Positions 7,445-15,776 of a stretch of DNA of 28,277 nt are shown here, one piece after another (position 1 is the stretch's first letter; every line of letters starts with the position of its first letter). A program made the translations under genes and the position numbers. The notes under the pieces were generated by a model that saw only the letters and a program-made list of their open reading frames with translations, had not been told where the DNA came from and searched no databases. The DNA comes from JBBDRX01 sp040905245 (GTDB lineage: Bacteria; Bacteroidota; Rhodothermia; Balneolales; Balneolaceae). The stretch is taken from contig JBBDRX010000080.1 of NCBI GenBank assembly GCA_040905245.1, positions 1 through 28,277 of the forward strand, in the 5' to 3' direction.

Positions 7445-8086
7445 TCAGGGTTGAATGCGTTTCTGGTCAAGGTCAATGGTTCTGTCACAAAGCTTCAGCC
7501 AAAAATCATCGTGGGAAGTAGAGAGGATTGTTCGTTTTCGATCCGCAAACAGAAGGTCGCGCAGTTTCTCCCTGGAGGTTCTGTCCAGTGCGGAGGTCGG
7601 TTCGTCCAGCAACAAGAGTGGTTTGTTTAGCAGGAGGCACACAACGATCCCCATTCGTTGGCGCTGGCCTGTGGAGAGTTGTGCCCAGCTCTTGGTAAGC
7701 AATGCGCTCGTTAGTCCAAGCGAATCCATCAACGAGTGCAAGGCCTCTTTGTTCGGTTGCCTCTCCCGGTTTCGTCGGAAATTCAAGGGTCGTTCGATTA
7801 CATCACGAACCGCCCCATTCCCCATATTCAGATCCTGGGGAAGCCATGCCGTTTCTCCCCGGATGTGTCTGATGCGGGAACCTGCGATTGGTTCATCCCG
7901 AAAGTACAAAGTGCCGCTTTGTGGCCTCTCGAACCCGAGTATGAGTTTGAACAGTGTCGATTTACCGATACCGGACCGGCCCTTCAGGGCTACTCGTTCG
8001 CCTTCAGAGACAGATAGTGTAAAGTTTTGAAAGATCGTCTCTTCTCCATAGGAGAAGGTGAGATTCTCTGCCTTCAGATAGGGCAT
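7445..8086 (-). CDS. fetA: FetA/YbbL-type ABC exporter ATPase
   Basis: A 213-residue ABC ATPase with Walker A GRSGIGKST, a Q-loop in WLPQDLNMG, signature LSTGQRQRMG, Walker B LLLLDEPTSALD, and a switch histidine in LSTSHDD. The size matches stand-alone FetA proteins. It is the first gene of the fetAB pair and is transcribed away from the Gfo/Idh gene, leaving a 116-base shared upstream region. The partner FetB fixes the subfamily. Without the partner it would only be a generic ABC ATPase. Confidence 0.88.
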   Translation of the reverse strand: MPYLKAENLTFSYGEETIFQNFTLSVSEGERVALKGRSGIGKSTLFKLILGFERPQSGTLYFRDEPIAGSRIRHIRGETAWLPQDLNMGNGAVRDVIERPLNFRRNRERQPNKEALHSLMDSLGLTSALLTKSWAQLSTGQRQRMGIVVCLLLNKPLLLLDEPTSALDRTSREKLRDLLFADRKRTILSTSHDDFWLKLCDRTIDLDQKRIQP

Positions 8087-8202
8087 GGCTGGACAGGTTC
8101 AGACAAGGACTTTCTGATTAGGATTGAAATAACCATATTATGTAAATGGATTTACGGATGAAAACCAAACCTGAACGTAAGAGATAAGAGAGAGGTGGCA
8201 AG
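8087..8202. promoter_or_regulatory. Divergent upstream region of fetA and the Gfo/Idh gene
   Basis: This 116-base AT-richer stretch separates two divergent genes and should hold both promoters. A good ribosome-binding site (AGAGAGGTGG) precedes the ATG at 8203. No metal-regulator box was recognised. Confidence 0.45.
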
Positions 8203-9285
8203 ATGGATCGAAAAGCATTTATTGGAACGGCGGGTACAGCACTAACAGCCTTTACTGTTGGATATCCATCCATTCTGATCCCCAAACAGAAAGAGAAGCT
8301 CGGAGTGGCTCTGGTGGGCCTGGGAAATTACAGCCGAGGACGCCTGGCGCCCGGACTACAGCAGACCGAGCACTGCGAACTGAGAGGAATTGTGACGGGG
8401 ACTCCATCGAAAATCCCGATCTGGCAGGAGGAGTACGGCATTCCGGACCGAAGTGTCTATACCTACGAGACCATGCACGAAATTGCCAACAACGATGACA
8501 TTGATATTATTTACTCGGTCACTCCACCAAAACTTCATACCCGTGATTCCATCGCCGGAGCCGAAGCCGGCAAGCACGTCTGGTGCGAAAAGCCGATGGC
8601 CAAAACTGCCGAGGAGTGTCAGGCCATTATCGATGCCGCCCGGAAAAACGGAGTCTATCTCATGATCGGCTATCGAATGCAGCACGAACCCAATACTCGT
8701 GAAATCATGCGATTTGCCAGAGAGAAGACCTATGGCCGTGTCGAGGAGGTCGAAGCGGCCGCGGGATTTAACGGAAGCTGGGAACCTGGAGACTGGCGGC
8801 TGAGCAGCCACTACGGGGGTGGGGCTCTCTATGATATGGGGGTCTATTCCATTAACGCATCACGATATGCAAGCAATATGGAACCCATATCGGTGATGGG
8901 GACGCAATATGCCCGTCGGGAAGAGATGTTCTCCGAAGTGGACGAGCATACGATCTTTGATCTTCGGTTCCGCGATGGTGTAACCGCACACGGCAAAACC
9001 AGTTTTGGCGAGCGAATGAACTACCTCGAAGTGGATTGTGAGGACGGGTTCTACAGTCTCGAGCCCTTCCAGTCCTATAGCGGCGTACAGGGAGGAACCA
9101 GTGACGGCAGGGAGTTGCCACCGGATCCCGCGCATGCACAGGCTCGTCAGATGGATCGGGACGCTCTGACCATCAAACAGGGTGGAGAACCGACTGTTCC
9201 GGGCGAAGAGGGACTCGCGGATATTCGAATTGTTGAGGCGATTATGGAGTCGTCCGGGAGAGGCGGGGAGTGGATCGACCTGTAG
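8203..9285 (+). CDS. Gfo/Idh/MocA family oxidoreductase, probably exported
   Basis: A 360-residue NAD(P)-dependent sugar oxidoreductase, similar to glucose-fructose oxidoreductase. It has an N-terminal Rossmann domain with VALVGLGNYSRG, the family lysine motif CEKPMAK, and a C-terminal domain with WRLSSHYGGGALYDMGVY, which carries the substrate-site residues. The first ~25 residues (MDRKAFIGTAGTALTAFTVG) look like a Tat-type leader with RK in place of RR, so export with bound cofactor is plausible but not certain. The start is supported by a strong ribosome-binding site. It lies next to the oxidative sugar module and may act on the same class of sugars. Confidence 0.9.
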   Translation: MDRKAFIGTAGTALTAFTVGYPSILIPKQKEKLGVALVGLGNYSRGRLAPGLQQTEHCELRGIVTGTPSKIPIWQEEYGIPDRSVYTYETMHEIANNDDIDIIYSVTPPKLHTRDSIAGAEAGKHVWCEKPMAKTAEECQAIIDAARKNGVYLMIGYRMQHEPNTREIMRFAREKTYGRVEEVEAAAGFNGSWEPGDWRLSSHYGGGALYDMGVYSINASRYASNMEPISVMGTQYARREEMFSEVDEHTIFDLRFRDGVTAHGKTSFGERMNYLEVDCEDGFYSLEPFQSYSGVQGGTSDGRELPPDPAHAQARQMDRDALTIKQGGEPTVPGEEGLADIRIVEAIMESSGRGGEWIDL

Positions 9286-9322
9286 CCGGGCCGGAGATGC
9301 CAATGAAAGCTGGATTCTGCGA

Positions 9323-10002
9323 ATGAATGATGTTTCTTTCTGTTTCGTGAAGTATGGGCTGCTGTGCGTCCTGGCCTGCGCCCTGCCAGGATGCGTATCC
9401 GCAGGAGAAGACTCGCTACCTGACCATCAGAGTTCTCCAGATACAGCAGAGTTGGGCATACGGGCTGAACCGGTTCGCACGGAGAATGTATCATCGGCCA
9501 TGGACCAATGGAGTACAGACTACTGATACAGTCTCAACTGCCAGGCCTGAAACCCTTCAGGAGCGACTCGCATCATTAAATGAGGTGGCTCCACTGAGTA
9601 GTATTGTCATTCAACATCGTGGTAAGATTGTAGCCTCACACTATTTTGACAACACGCATGCGGGGCATCCTCACAATGTGAAGTCGGTCGCCAAAAGTAT
9701 TCTCTCCATACTCACAGGTATTGCGATCGATCAAGGATATCTGGAGGGTACTGATCAACAGATCGGAGAATTTTTCCCCGACTGGTTCGAATAACATCCG
9801 GATCCGGCGCAAGGCAGTCGGGTATGACGTCGTACACGCCTGGGGTAATGGGGGACAGTTTATCAAGATTGTACCTGAACTGGAGCTGGTGATTGCTATT
9901 ACATCCCGGGAGGGTGGTGGAGCCAGCCGAAGTGATCGTTTTAGTCTGTACGAACGGCTCGATTCGGAAATTGTCTCCTGCTTTTCCGACCAAAGAGAGT
10001 AG
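9323..10002 (+). pseudogene. Class C beta-lactamase-family serine hydrolase, degraded
   Basis: Three pieces in three frames belong to one serine hydrolase gene. Piece 1 starts at ATG 9323 with a lipoprotein signal (LACALPGC lipobox) and ends at a TGA at 9524. Piece 2, in another frame to 9794, has PLSSIVIQHRGKIVASHYF and the catalytic SxxK as SVAKSILS. Piece 3 resumes at about 9795 in the third frame with HAWGNGGQFIKIVPELELV, the usual C-terminal strand containing the third active-site element. The whole middle of the protein, including the Tyr-x-Asn motif, is gone: about 130-150 residues compared with the family. The gene had at least one frameshift (near 9515-9530) and one large deletion (near 9790), so it is non-functional. 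Confidence 0.78.
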
Positions 10003-10188
10003 AAATCATTCGAACGCTCACCTGCGGTTTAGAGTTATATGGAGAAACAGAGGCGGTGTACCTGTTGACAGCAGGCCACAGAAAGAGTGTTTCGGCAGGG
10101 TGGCAGACCAGCCTGCCACCTATTTCTGTTGAGTCATATAGCTGGATCCAATAAATCGAAATTGAACAGAGCCAGGGAGGCAAATCAC

Positions 10189-10575
10189 ATGTCCTACCAT
10201 TTTAGCAAGACACTGGATAAACCATTTGATGAGGCCATTGAAACGGTTACAAACGAACTCAAGGAGAAGGGATTCGGGGTATTGACCGAAATTGATATCA
10301 AAGAGACGTTGAAGAAGAAGCTGGATGTGGATTTTAGAAACTACCGTATTCTGGGCGCCTGCAATCCACCGAATGCTTATAAAGCGTTGCAGGCCGAACC
10401 ACATATCGGGCTGATGTTGCCCTGCAATGTCATCGTACAGGAGCATGAAGATGGCAGTGTGGAAGTATCGGCCGTCGATCCGGTGGCCTCCATGCAGGCC
10501 ATTGAAAATCCGTCCCTTGGGAAAGTAGCCGAGGATGTACGGGCGATGCTGCGGGAAGTCATCAACGCTCTCTAA
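10189..10575 (+). CDS. DUF302 family protein
   Basis: A 128-residue protein matching DUF302: an N-terminal SYHFSKTLDKPFDEAIETVTNELKEKGFG region (10192-10278), the DVDFRNYRILGACNPPNAYKAL core, then LMLPCNVIV and a short acidic strand, with a closing helix. DUF302 proteins are small alpha/beta proteins that occur alone or fused to redox or metal-handling proteins; their role is not established. The conserved Cys in GACNPP and LPCNV could bind a metal or take part in redox chemistry. The start was chosen at 10189 because AGGGAGG lies just upstream and the domain begins there. The gene converges on the GMC gene with only nine bases between stops. Confidence 0.85.
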   Translation: MSYHFSKTLDKPFDEAIETVTNELKEKGFGVLTEIDIKETLKKKLDVDFRNYRILGACNPPNAYKALQAEPHIGLMLPCNVIVQEHEDGSVEVSAVDPVASMQAIENPSLGKVAEDVRAMLREVINAL

Positions 10576-10584
10576 ACTCCTGGC

Positions 10585-12282
10585 CTACAGATTACCCTGT
10601 TTCAGCTCATTTATAGCGTGGTCGGCTGCCCGTGCGGTCAGGGCCATGAAGGTGAGTGACGGGTTTTGACAGGCTCCCGAGGTCATGGAAGATCCATCGG
10701 TGACAAACACATTTGGCACGGTATGGATCTGGTTCCATCGGTTCAATACCGATGTCATTGGATCCCGACCCATTCGGGCAGTCCCCATTTCGTGATTGCA
10801 ACGCCCGGGGTTCACCTCACTATCAAAGGTTCGGATATTTTTAAACCCGGCCGTTTCGAGCATTTCGGCCGCGTCGTTCTTCATATCCACTCGCATCTTG
10901 TACTCGTTTTCTTTTAGTTCACAATCGAATACTACGGTCGGTTGTTCCCATTTGTCTCTCTTCTCATGGTTTAACCACATTCGGTTTTCGTGATAGGGCA
11001 GAATCTCCCCAAATGCGCTCAGGCCCATGGTCCATAATCCCGGCGTTGAGACAAACTCCTTGAGCTCTTCACCAATCGTATGTTCCCGAATGGCTCTCCA
11101 CCAGCCCTCCCGGCTCGCCCGTCCCCGGAAGCCGAATCCGCGTACATAATCCCTTTTGTCTGAACCGACATTCCGGAAACGGGGAACGTAAAACCCGTTC
11201 GGATTTCTTCCATAGTAGTAACGGTCCTCAAACCCATCGAATGTACCGGAAGCCCCCACCCGAAAGTGGTGGTCCATCAGATTGTGCCCCAGTTCTCCCG
11301 AGTCATTCCCCAAACCATCCGGATACCTGTCCGAGGTGGAATTCATCAGAATTAACGTGGTATTCACACAGCCGGCGTTCAGAAAAAGAATATCGGAGTA
11401 GTATTCGGTTGTCTCCATGGTTTCTGCATCGACAACCCGCACCCCTTCGGCCCGTCCGGTCTCATTATTGTAAATGACCGAGCTGACAACCGAGTGTGGA
11501 CGTAATGTAAGATTCCCGGTCTGCTCAGCGGCGGGAAGAGTGGCGGAGTTTGTGCTGAAGTATCCGCCATAGGGGCAGCCGCGATTGCATAAATTACGAT
11601 ATTGACAGGCACCCCGGCCGTTGTGGGGCTGTGTCAGGTTGGCAATACGTCCCGGAGTGAGGATCCGTCCGGGAAAATGCTCCATAAACAGTTCGCGAGC
11701 GTACTGTTCCACACAATTCAGCTCCATCGGCGGCAGAAAATTTCCGTCCGGAAGCTGAGAAAGGCCTTCCGGGCGCCCGCTGATCCCGGCGAACCCCTCA
11801 ACATAGTCGTACCACGGTTTCAGATCGTCATATCGAATGGGCCAGTCGATGGCAATCCCTTCCCGCTCGTTGGCTTCAAAATCGATCGGAGAGAGCCGAT
11901 AGCTCTGCCGTCCCCACATCAGGGAGCGACCGCCTACATGATAGCCGCGTATCCAGTCAAACCCTTTCTCCTCTTCATACGGCTGCTGGGCATCCTTGAA
12001 CCACCAGTGTTTGGTCGATTCGGTAACGCGTCCTGCCCGCATATGGATAGGATACTCTTTCTCTTCTTCAGCGGTGATCCGGTCATTTCTGGGGAGTTCC
12101 CAGGGTTTTTTGTGCATGGTCGGATAGTCGGCAACGTGTCTGACATTTCGCCCGCGTTCGAGCAGTAGTGTTTTCAGGCCGTTCTCGGTCAACTCCTTGG
12201 CTGCCCATCCGCCGGAGATTCCGGTGCCGACGACGATGGCATCATAGGTGTTTTGCTTTTTTGCTTTAATATTCAAATTCAT
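10585..12282 (-). CDS. GMC-family FAD dehydrogenase (gluconate 2-dehydrogenase/glucose dehydrogenase alpha-like)
   Basis: A 565-residue GMC oxidoreductase. The FAD-binding motif is VVGTGISGG (Gly19-x-Gly21-x-x-Gly24). The catalytic His lies in CNHEMGTARMG and the partner Asn in GACQNPSLT, near the C-terminus. Cys226, Cys232 and Cys236 form a C-x5-C-x3-C cluster in the middle, close to the spacing of the [3Fe-4S] cysteines in FAD-dependent glucose dehydrogenase alpha subunits. The protein has no signal peptide of its own. Together with the Tat-signal subunit 3 encoded upstream, this suggests piggy-back export to the periplasm. It oxidises a sugar or sugar acid and passes electrons to the respiratory chain. 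It follows the lactonase by 17 bases. Confidence 0.9.
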   Translation of the reverse strand: MNLNIKAKKQNTYDAIVVGTGISGGWAAKELTENGLKTLLLERGRNVRHVADYPTMHKKPWELPRNDRITAEEEKEYPIHMRAGRVTESTKHWWFKDAQQPYEEEKGFDWIRGYHVGGRSLMWGRQSYRLSPIDFEANEREGIAIDWPIRYDDLKPWYDYVEGFAGISGRPEGLSQLPDGNFLPPMELNCVEQYARELFMEHFPGRILTPGRIANLTQPHNGRGACQYRNLCNRGCPYGGYFSTNSATLPAAEQTGNLTLRPHSVVSSVIYNNETGRAEGVRVVDAETMETTEYYSDILFLNAGCVNTTLILMNSTSDRYPDGLGNDSGELGHNLMDHHFRVGASGTFDGFEDRYYYGRNPNGFYVPRFRNVGSDKRDYVRGFGFRGRASREGWWRAIREHTIGEELKEFVSTPGLWTMGLSAFGEILPYHENRMWLNHEKRDKWEQPTVVFDCELKENEYKMRVDMKNDAAEMLETAGFKNIRTFDSEVNPGRCNHEMGTARMGRDPMTSVLNRWNQIHTVPNVFVTDGSSMTSGACQNPSLTFMALTARAADHAINELKQGNL

Positions 12283-12299
12283 AACAGGATGGATTCGGT

Positions 12300-13457
12300 T
12301 TATAAAATCAGTTGTGTGACGCAGACAGCCAGGGGAGCTTCGATTTCCAGTCCGGAATAGGTGAGTTCTCCCGTCTCCGGATCCCTGTGAAAGACTACAA
12401 CATTGTTGTTGTCTCTGTTGGCCACAAAAGCGAACTCCCCGGCCTGGTCAATCATGAAATTCCGGGGATGGCCGCCCCGGGTGGGTTCGTGTCCGACTGG
12501 ACTCAGCTCACCCGTCTGTTCGTCGATAGAGAAGATCGCCAGACTGTCATGCCCCCGGTTCGAAGCATACAGGAACCGGCCGTCGGAGGAGACATGGATA
12601 TCAGCTGCCGTGTTCTCCCCTTCAAATCCATCGGGCAGCATGTCGGCCCTTTGAATCTGTTCAAGTCCTCCTGTCTGCGAATCGACACGGAGGACGGCTA
12701 CCGTTGAACTCAGCTCCTCGGCAGAGTAGGCGAACCGGCCATTGGGATGAAACGTGAAGTGTCTGGGGCCTGCTCCGGGCGTGTTCTCGAACCAGGGAGA
12801 CTCAGCCGCACTCAGCTCGCCACTCTCCGGGTCTACCGCGTAAATCATGACCCGGTCCATCCCCAAGTCAGAGACGTAGATAAACCGGCCGTCCGGAGAT
12901 GGGTCAATGGCATGGACATGAGGTGCGGTCTGTCTCGGATGGATACTGCTCCCTTCATGTTCAATGATGTCCACGGCCTGGTTCAGCCCTCCGTTTTCCC
13001 GAACCGTATAGACAGCAAGATTCCCCTCCGCATAGTTGGCGACATAGATGAACCTTCCCAGTGGGTCCACACTGACATGCGCCGGGCCCAGTCCGTGAAC
13101 CGACTGTTCATTGATCAGGTTCAGCCGGCCCGTCTGCCGATCAATTTGATAGGCGCTCACCGTGTGATGCTCACTCTCGTCCGAAAATGGTACCCGGCTG
13201 ATGCTATAGAGATACTGTTTTGTTGGATGAATGGCCTGGAAATTAGGCCCCTCCCGGTTAGAAACAGTCTGAATCAGATTCAGTTCCACCGCATCCCGGT
13301 CAAATTCATAGACGTAAAGACCCTCGCTACCCTCTCCGGCGAACGTACCCACATAGATGATCTCTTTGATCTCCGGCTGTCCTGTACACCCGGTTGTCCA
13401 CACGCAAAGGAGCAGGACACTCATCGCAGCTGTAACGATTCGTATAAATTGGTTCAT
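12300..13457 (-). CDS. Beta-propeller lactonase (6-phosphogluconolactonase-like) lipoprotein
   Basis: A 385-residue protein of the YbhE/Pgl lactonase family, which hydrolyses sugar lactones. It shows the seven repeated blades typical of the family, for example GPAHVSVDPLGRFIYVANY, HAIDPSPDGRFIYVSDLG, GPRHFTFHPNGRFAYSAEEL, DIHVSSDGRFLYASNRG and GHPRNFMIDQAGEFAFVANR. The N-terminus (MNQFIRIVTAAMSVLLLCVWTT then Gly-Cys) is a lipoprotein signal, so it acts in the envelope. An upstream in-frame ATG at 13493 would put 12 charged residues before the signal and is less likely. In the cluster it would open the lactone made by the GMC dehydrogenase. Confidence 0.9.
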   Translation of the reverse strand: MNQFIRIVTAAMSVLLLCVWTTGCTGQPEIKEIIYVGTFAGEGSEGLYVYEFDRDAVELNLIQTVSNREGPNFQAIHPTKQYLYSISRVPFSDESEHHTVSAYQIDRQTGRLNLINEQSVHGLGPAHVSVDPLGRFIYVANYAEGNLAVYTVRENGGLNQAVDIIEHEGSSIHPRQTAPHVHAIDPSPDGRFIYVSDLGMDRVMIYAVDPESGELSAAESPWFENTPGAGPRHFTFHPNGRFAYSAEELSSTVAVLRVDSQTGGLEQIQRADMLPDGFEGENTAADIHVSSDGRFLYASNRGHDSLAIFSIDEQTGELSPVGHEPTRGGHPRNFMIDQAGEFAFVANRDNNNVVVFHRDPETGELTYSGLEIEAPLAVCVTQLIL

Positions 13458-13509
13458 GATTGGATCTCTGTTTGTTTCAGTTTTTCGAGTCACTATCGTA
13501 GAAATCGGG

Positions 13510-13922
13510 TCACCATCGAACTTTCTGAAAGGTCCACCCGGGTTCTACTTTCTGCATTTCTGTTTCGTCGTGCCGGCGCGTTAACCCACAATCCAGGTAG
13601 TTCTGATGGAGTTTATCCAGAGCTGTATGGTCCAGCTCTATGCCGAGTCCCGGTTCTGCAGGAACCTCAACGGCTCCATCCTCGATGGACAGCCGGCCAC
13701 CCCGGACAATTTCATCGGACTGCCATGGATAGTGTGTATCGAGGGTATACGGCATCCGGTCGTGGATTCTCCCCCGAGCAGATCCACCACTGGCCGGCTG
13801 TGGTTAGTTCCACGATAATGCGAAGTGCATACGGGGCGTGAAGACCGCCTGCAGAATTTCATTTGGCCGTGGGTCGTAACGCCCACTTCGGGCTGAACCG
13901 GTACGTCTGATGCCAACACGTT
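13510..13922 (-). pseudogene. Enolase-superfamily (mandelate racemase/glucarate dehydratase-like) gene remnant
   Basis: Only about 410 bases remain of a gene that is normally ~1.2 kb. Reading down the - strand, four recognisable pieces appear in different frames: RPNEILQAVFTPRMHFA with an N-terminal barrel-cap character; RIIVELTTAGQ, a typical superfamily strand; HSRPVVDLLGGESTTGCRIP, the GrPvydLLGG signature; and the C-terminal GAVEVPAEPGLGIELD. All barrel metal ligands are lost. There must be several frameshifts and at least one large deletion. The position, directly after the stop of the subunit 3 gene and before the lactonase, implies a former acid-sugar dehydratase of this operon. Confidence 0.72.
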
Positions 13923-14492
13923 CTATGTTGCCCAGGTCCGGCCGACCTCTTCAAATGGAATACACGCGTCGTACCGTCCGGGAACATCTTCGTACCGAAG
14001 GACTTCCGTCGCGCCGGGTTCACTTGTGAAATAGCCCATCATCGTCAGCTCCTTCATAACCAGAAAGAAGGGAGGATGCTCTTCGGTTCCCTCCAGTGCC
14101 GCGATATTCTGCTTGTGAGCAAACTCGTACTGTGTCTCGGGGTCCAGATCTGTAAAACGTTCTCCATGGATCTCTTCGGCTTGCCGGCCAAACCGCTCCA
14201 GTCCGGCGACAAACTGCTCTCGCTCTTCCGGGTTATAAACGGCGGTAACCATCTCTTCGATAAAACCGGGAACACCTACCTCGGAGGCTCCCGGGGTCTC
14301 GCCGGATGGAATGATGACATCCGAAAGAACGGTTAGAAGATGCGCCTGATCACTGTCGAAAAAGACCGGTTCCCAGTCCACTTCCAATTTTGCAGTACAA
14401 CCTTGTAGCAGTCCGACAGCATTTGGGGCAAAGACCAGCCCACCCATGATCATTGCGGTTCGCTTGATGGCTTGTCTCCTGTCCATGGTCAT
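13923..14492 (-). CDS. Gluconate 2-dehydrogenase subunit 3 family protein, Tat lipoprotein
   Basis: A 189-residue protein with a twin-arginine leader (MDRRQAIKRTAMIMGGLVF) that runs into a lipobox-like LLQGC. It is probably a Tat-exported lipoprotein. The mature part resembles the small subunit 3 of membrane gluconate/glucose dehydrogenases: DQAHLLTVLSDVIIPSGETPGASEVGVPGFIE (14289-14384) is the family signature, with MMGYFTSEPG near the end. This subunit chaperones and exports the GMC catalytic subunit, encoded three genes further on. ATG 14492 and 14486 are both possible. It is the first gene of the - strand sugar module, so the promoter lies in 14493-14560. Confidence 0.87.
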   Translation of the reverse strand: MTMDRRQAIKRTAMIMGGLVFAPNAVGLLQGCTAKLEVDWEPVFFDSDQAHLLTVLSDVIIPSGETPGASEVGVPGFIEEMVTAVYNPEEREQFVAGLERFGRQAEEIHGERFTDLDPETQYEFAHKQNIAALEGTEEHPPFFLVMKELTMMGYFTSEPGATEVLRYEDVPGRYDACIPFEEVGRTWAT

Positions 14493-14696
14493 AAGAGAAG
14501 GATAAACGTTTTTGGAAGATGGCTCGTCATCTTGTCATTAATACTCCTAATTTAATAGATCTGAACGAATTGGCAACAGAGATCTTCATGATTTGTGCTG
14601 GACGGCAGCTCCGGGACAGCTCTGTCGGCCGCGCCGGCCAGGCAGGGTGGAGTGAGGAATCGGGGCGTTGTATAGAACGGTTCGAAGCCGGGAGAC
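14493..14696. promoter_or_regulatory. Intergenic region upstream of the subunit 3 gene
   Basis: This 204-base region holds the promoter of the oxidative sugar operon next to 14492 and the 3' flank of uppP next to 14697. A GC-rich block (about 14610-14650) contains several short inverted repeats but no T tract, so no terminator is claimed. Confidence 0.35.
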
Positions 14697-15512
14697 CTAC
14701 CAAAAATAGAGGATACCACTGATACCGACGGCCCAGCAGTAGTAGGCAAAGTAGTGGAATTTTTCTCGTTTGAGCAGCAGTATCAGATACTTCAAAGAGA
14801 AGTATCCAGCAATAAAAGAGGTGAAAAAACCAATGAAAAGGCTCACGACGGCTGCTGTTTCTATCCCGTTTTCTGCGATCTCCGACAGTTCCAGAAGCAT
14901 CGCGCCGGCAAGCACAGGCAGAACCATCAGAAAAGAGAAGTTGGCCACCTGAGTTCGATCGATTCCTGTAAAAAGGCCGACGGAGATGGTTGAACCGGCA
15001 CGGCTGATGCCGGGAATAATGGCCAGTGCCTGGGCAACTCCCATCAGGAACCCGCGTTTTGCATCGACCGGCTTGTCGGGATGGACAACAAATCGTGTGG
15101 AAAACAGCAAGCTGCCCGTAACAAGGAGCATAAACGAAACCAGAAGGGGATCCAAAAACATCGATTCGACCGTGTCCTTTAGTGTGAATCCGGCCAGCAT
15201 GGCGGGAATCATACTCAACAGAATGATCATGCTTAATCGCGTATTCGAATCGGTTGCATATCTTCCAGCTCGAATACCGGTGATGGAAAAACTCTGAAAA
15301 AGGTCCCGGAGCATTTCCAGGATTTTTTTCCGGTAATAGACGACGATACTGCAGAACGATCCGAAATGAACCACGATTTCGAATGTGATTCCCGGTTCCA
15401 GGTTGTTGCCGAACAGTGCCCGTGCCAGCGCAAGGTGGCCAGAGCTGCTGACGGGTAGAAATTCGGTGACTCCCTGAAGAATTCCGAGTAAAATGGCCTG
15501 CAGTAGATCCAT
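14697..15512 (-). CDS. uppP: Undecaprenyl-diphosphatase (UppP/BacA)
   Basis: A 271-residue integral membrane phosphatase that recycles undecaprenyl pyrophosphate to the monophosphate lipid carrier for peptidoglycan and surface polysaccharide synthesis; overproduction gives bacitracin resistance. Conserved elements are the (E/Q)xxxE motif as Gln13/Glu17 in LQGVTEFLPVSSSGH, His26 in the same segment, and PGISRAG with the catalytic arginine. Around eight hydrophobic helices follow. The ATG at 15512 was chosen because it gives the standard BacA N-terminus (MDLLQAILLGILQG) and length; the longer open frame upstream is polar and atypical. It is single-copy here, flanked by unrelated genes. Confidence 0.95.
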   Translation of the reverse strand: MDLLQAILLGILQGVTEFLPVSSSGHLALARALFGNNLEPGITFEIVVHFGSFCSIVVYYRKKILEMLRDLFQSFSITGIRAGRYATDSNTRLSMIILLSMIPAMLAGFTLKDTVESMFLDPLLVSFMLLVTGSLLFSTRFVVHPDKPVDAKRGFLMGVAQALAIIPGISRAGSTISVGLFTGIDRTQVANFSFLMVLPVLAGAMLLELSEIAENGIETAAVVSLFIGFFTSFIAGYFSLKYLILLLKREKFHYFAYYCWAVGISGILYFW

Positions 15513-15776
15513 GGAAAGTGTTACTATCTGATTTAAAAGGTAAACCGATTTGCCCCAGTCCGGGCCGATTTCTGAAAATACGGATTGTTTCCGGGTTGCC
15601 TCTTCCGTTATTTGTCGATTTCTTTCCAACTGTCAGGCTTTTGGTCCGAAGACCCTTCCCGATCCAAGAACGAACTGGCTGGCTCTATTTGGAACCGGGT
15701 CCATTCGTTAATCCGGAGCGAGGCGAACCGGTTCAGACAGTTCAAGAAAAAAGACGGTATAAAATAGGGAATCGAG
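15513..15776. other. Intergenic region between uppP and the antiporter gene
   Basis: 264 bases separate two divergent genes and must carry both promoters. No conserved gene or RNA was recognised; the short open frames here lack family character. Confidence 0.4.

Noticed and set aside
12747..13841. Long + strand open frame (364 codons) antisense to the lactonase
   Set aside because: It lies wholly over the lactonase and enolase-like remnant, has no domain character, and its length is explained by the codon bias of the opposite strand.
14519..14722. Small + strand open frame and GC-rich hairpins between the subunit 3 gene and uppP
   Set aside because: No ribosome-binding site or protein character; inverted repeats have two-base loops or no T tract, so they are neither a gene nor a convincing terminator.
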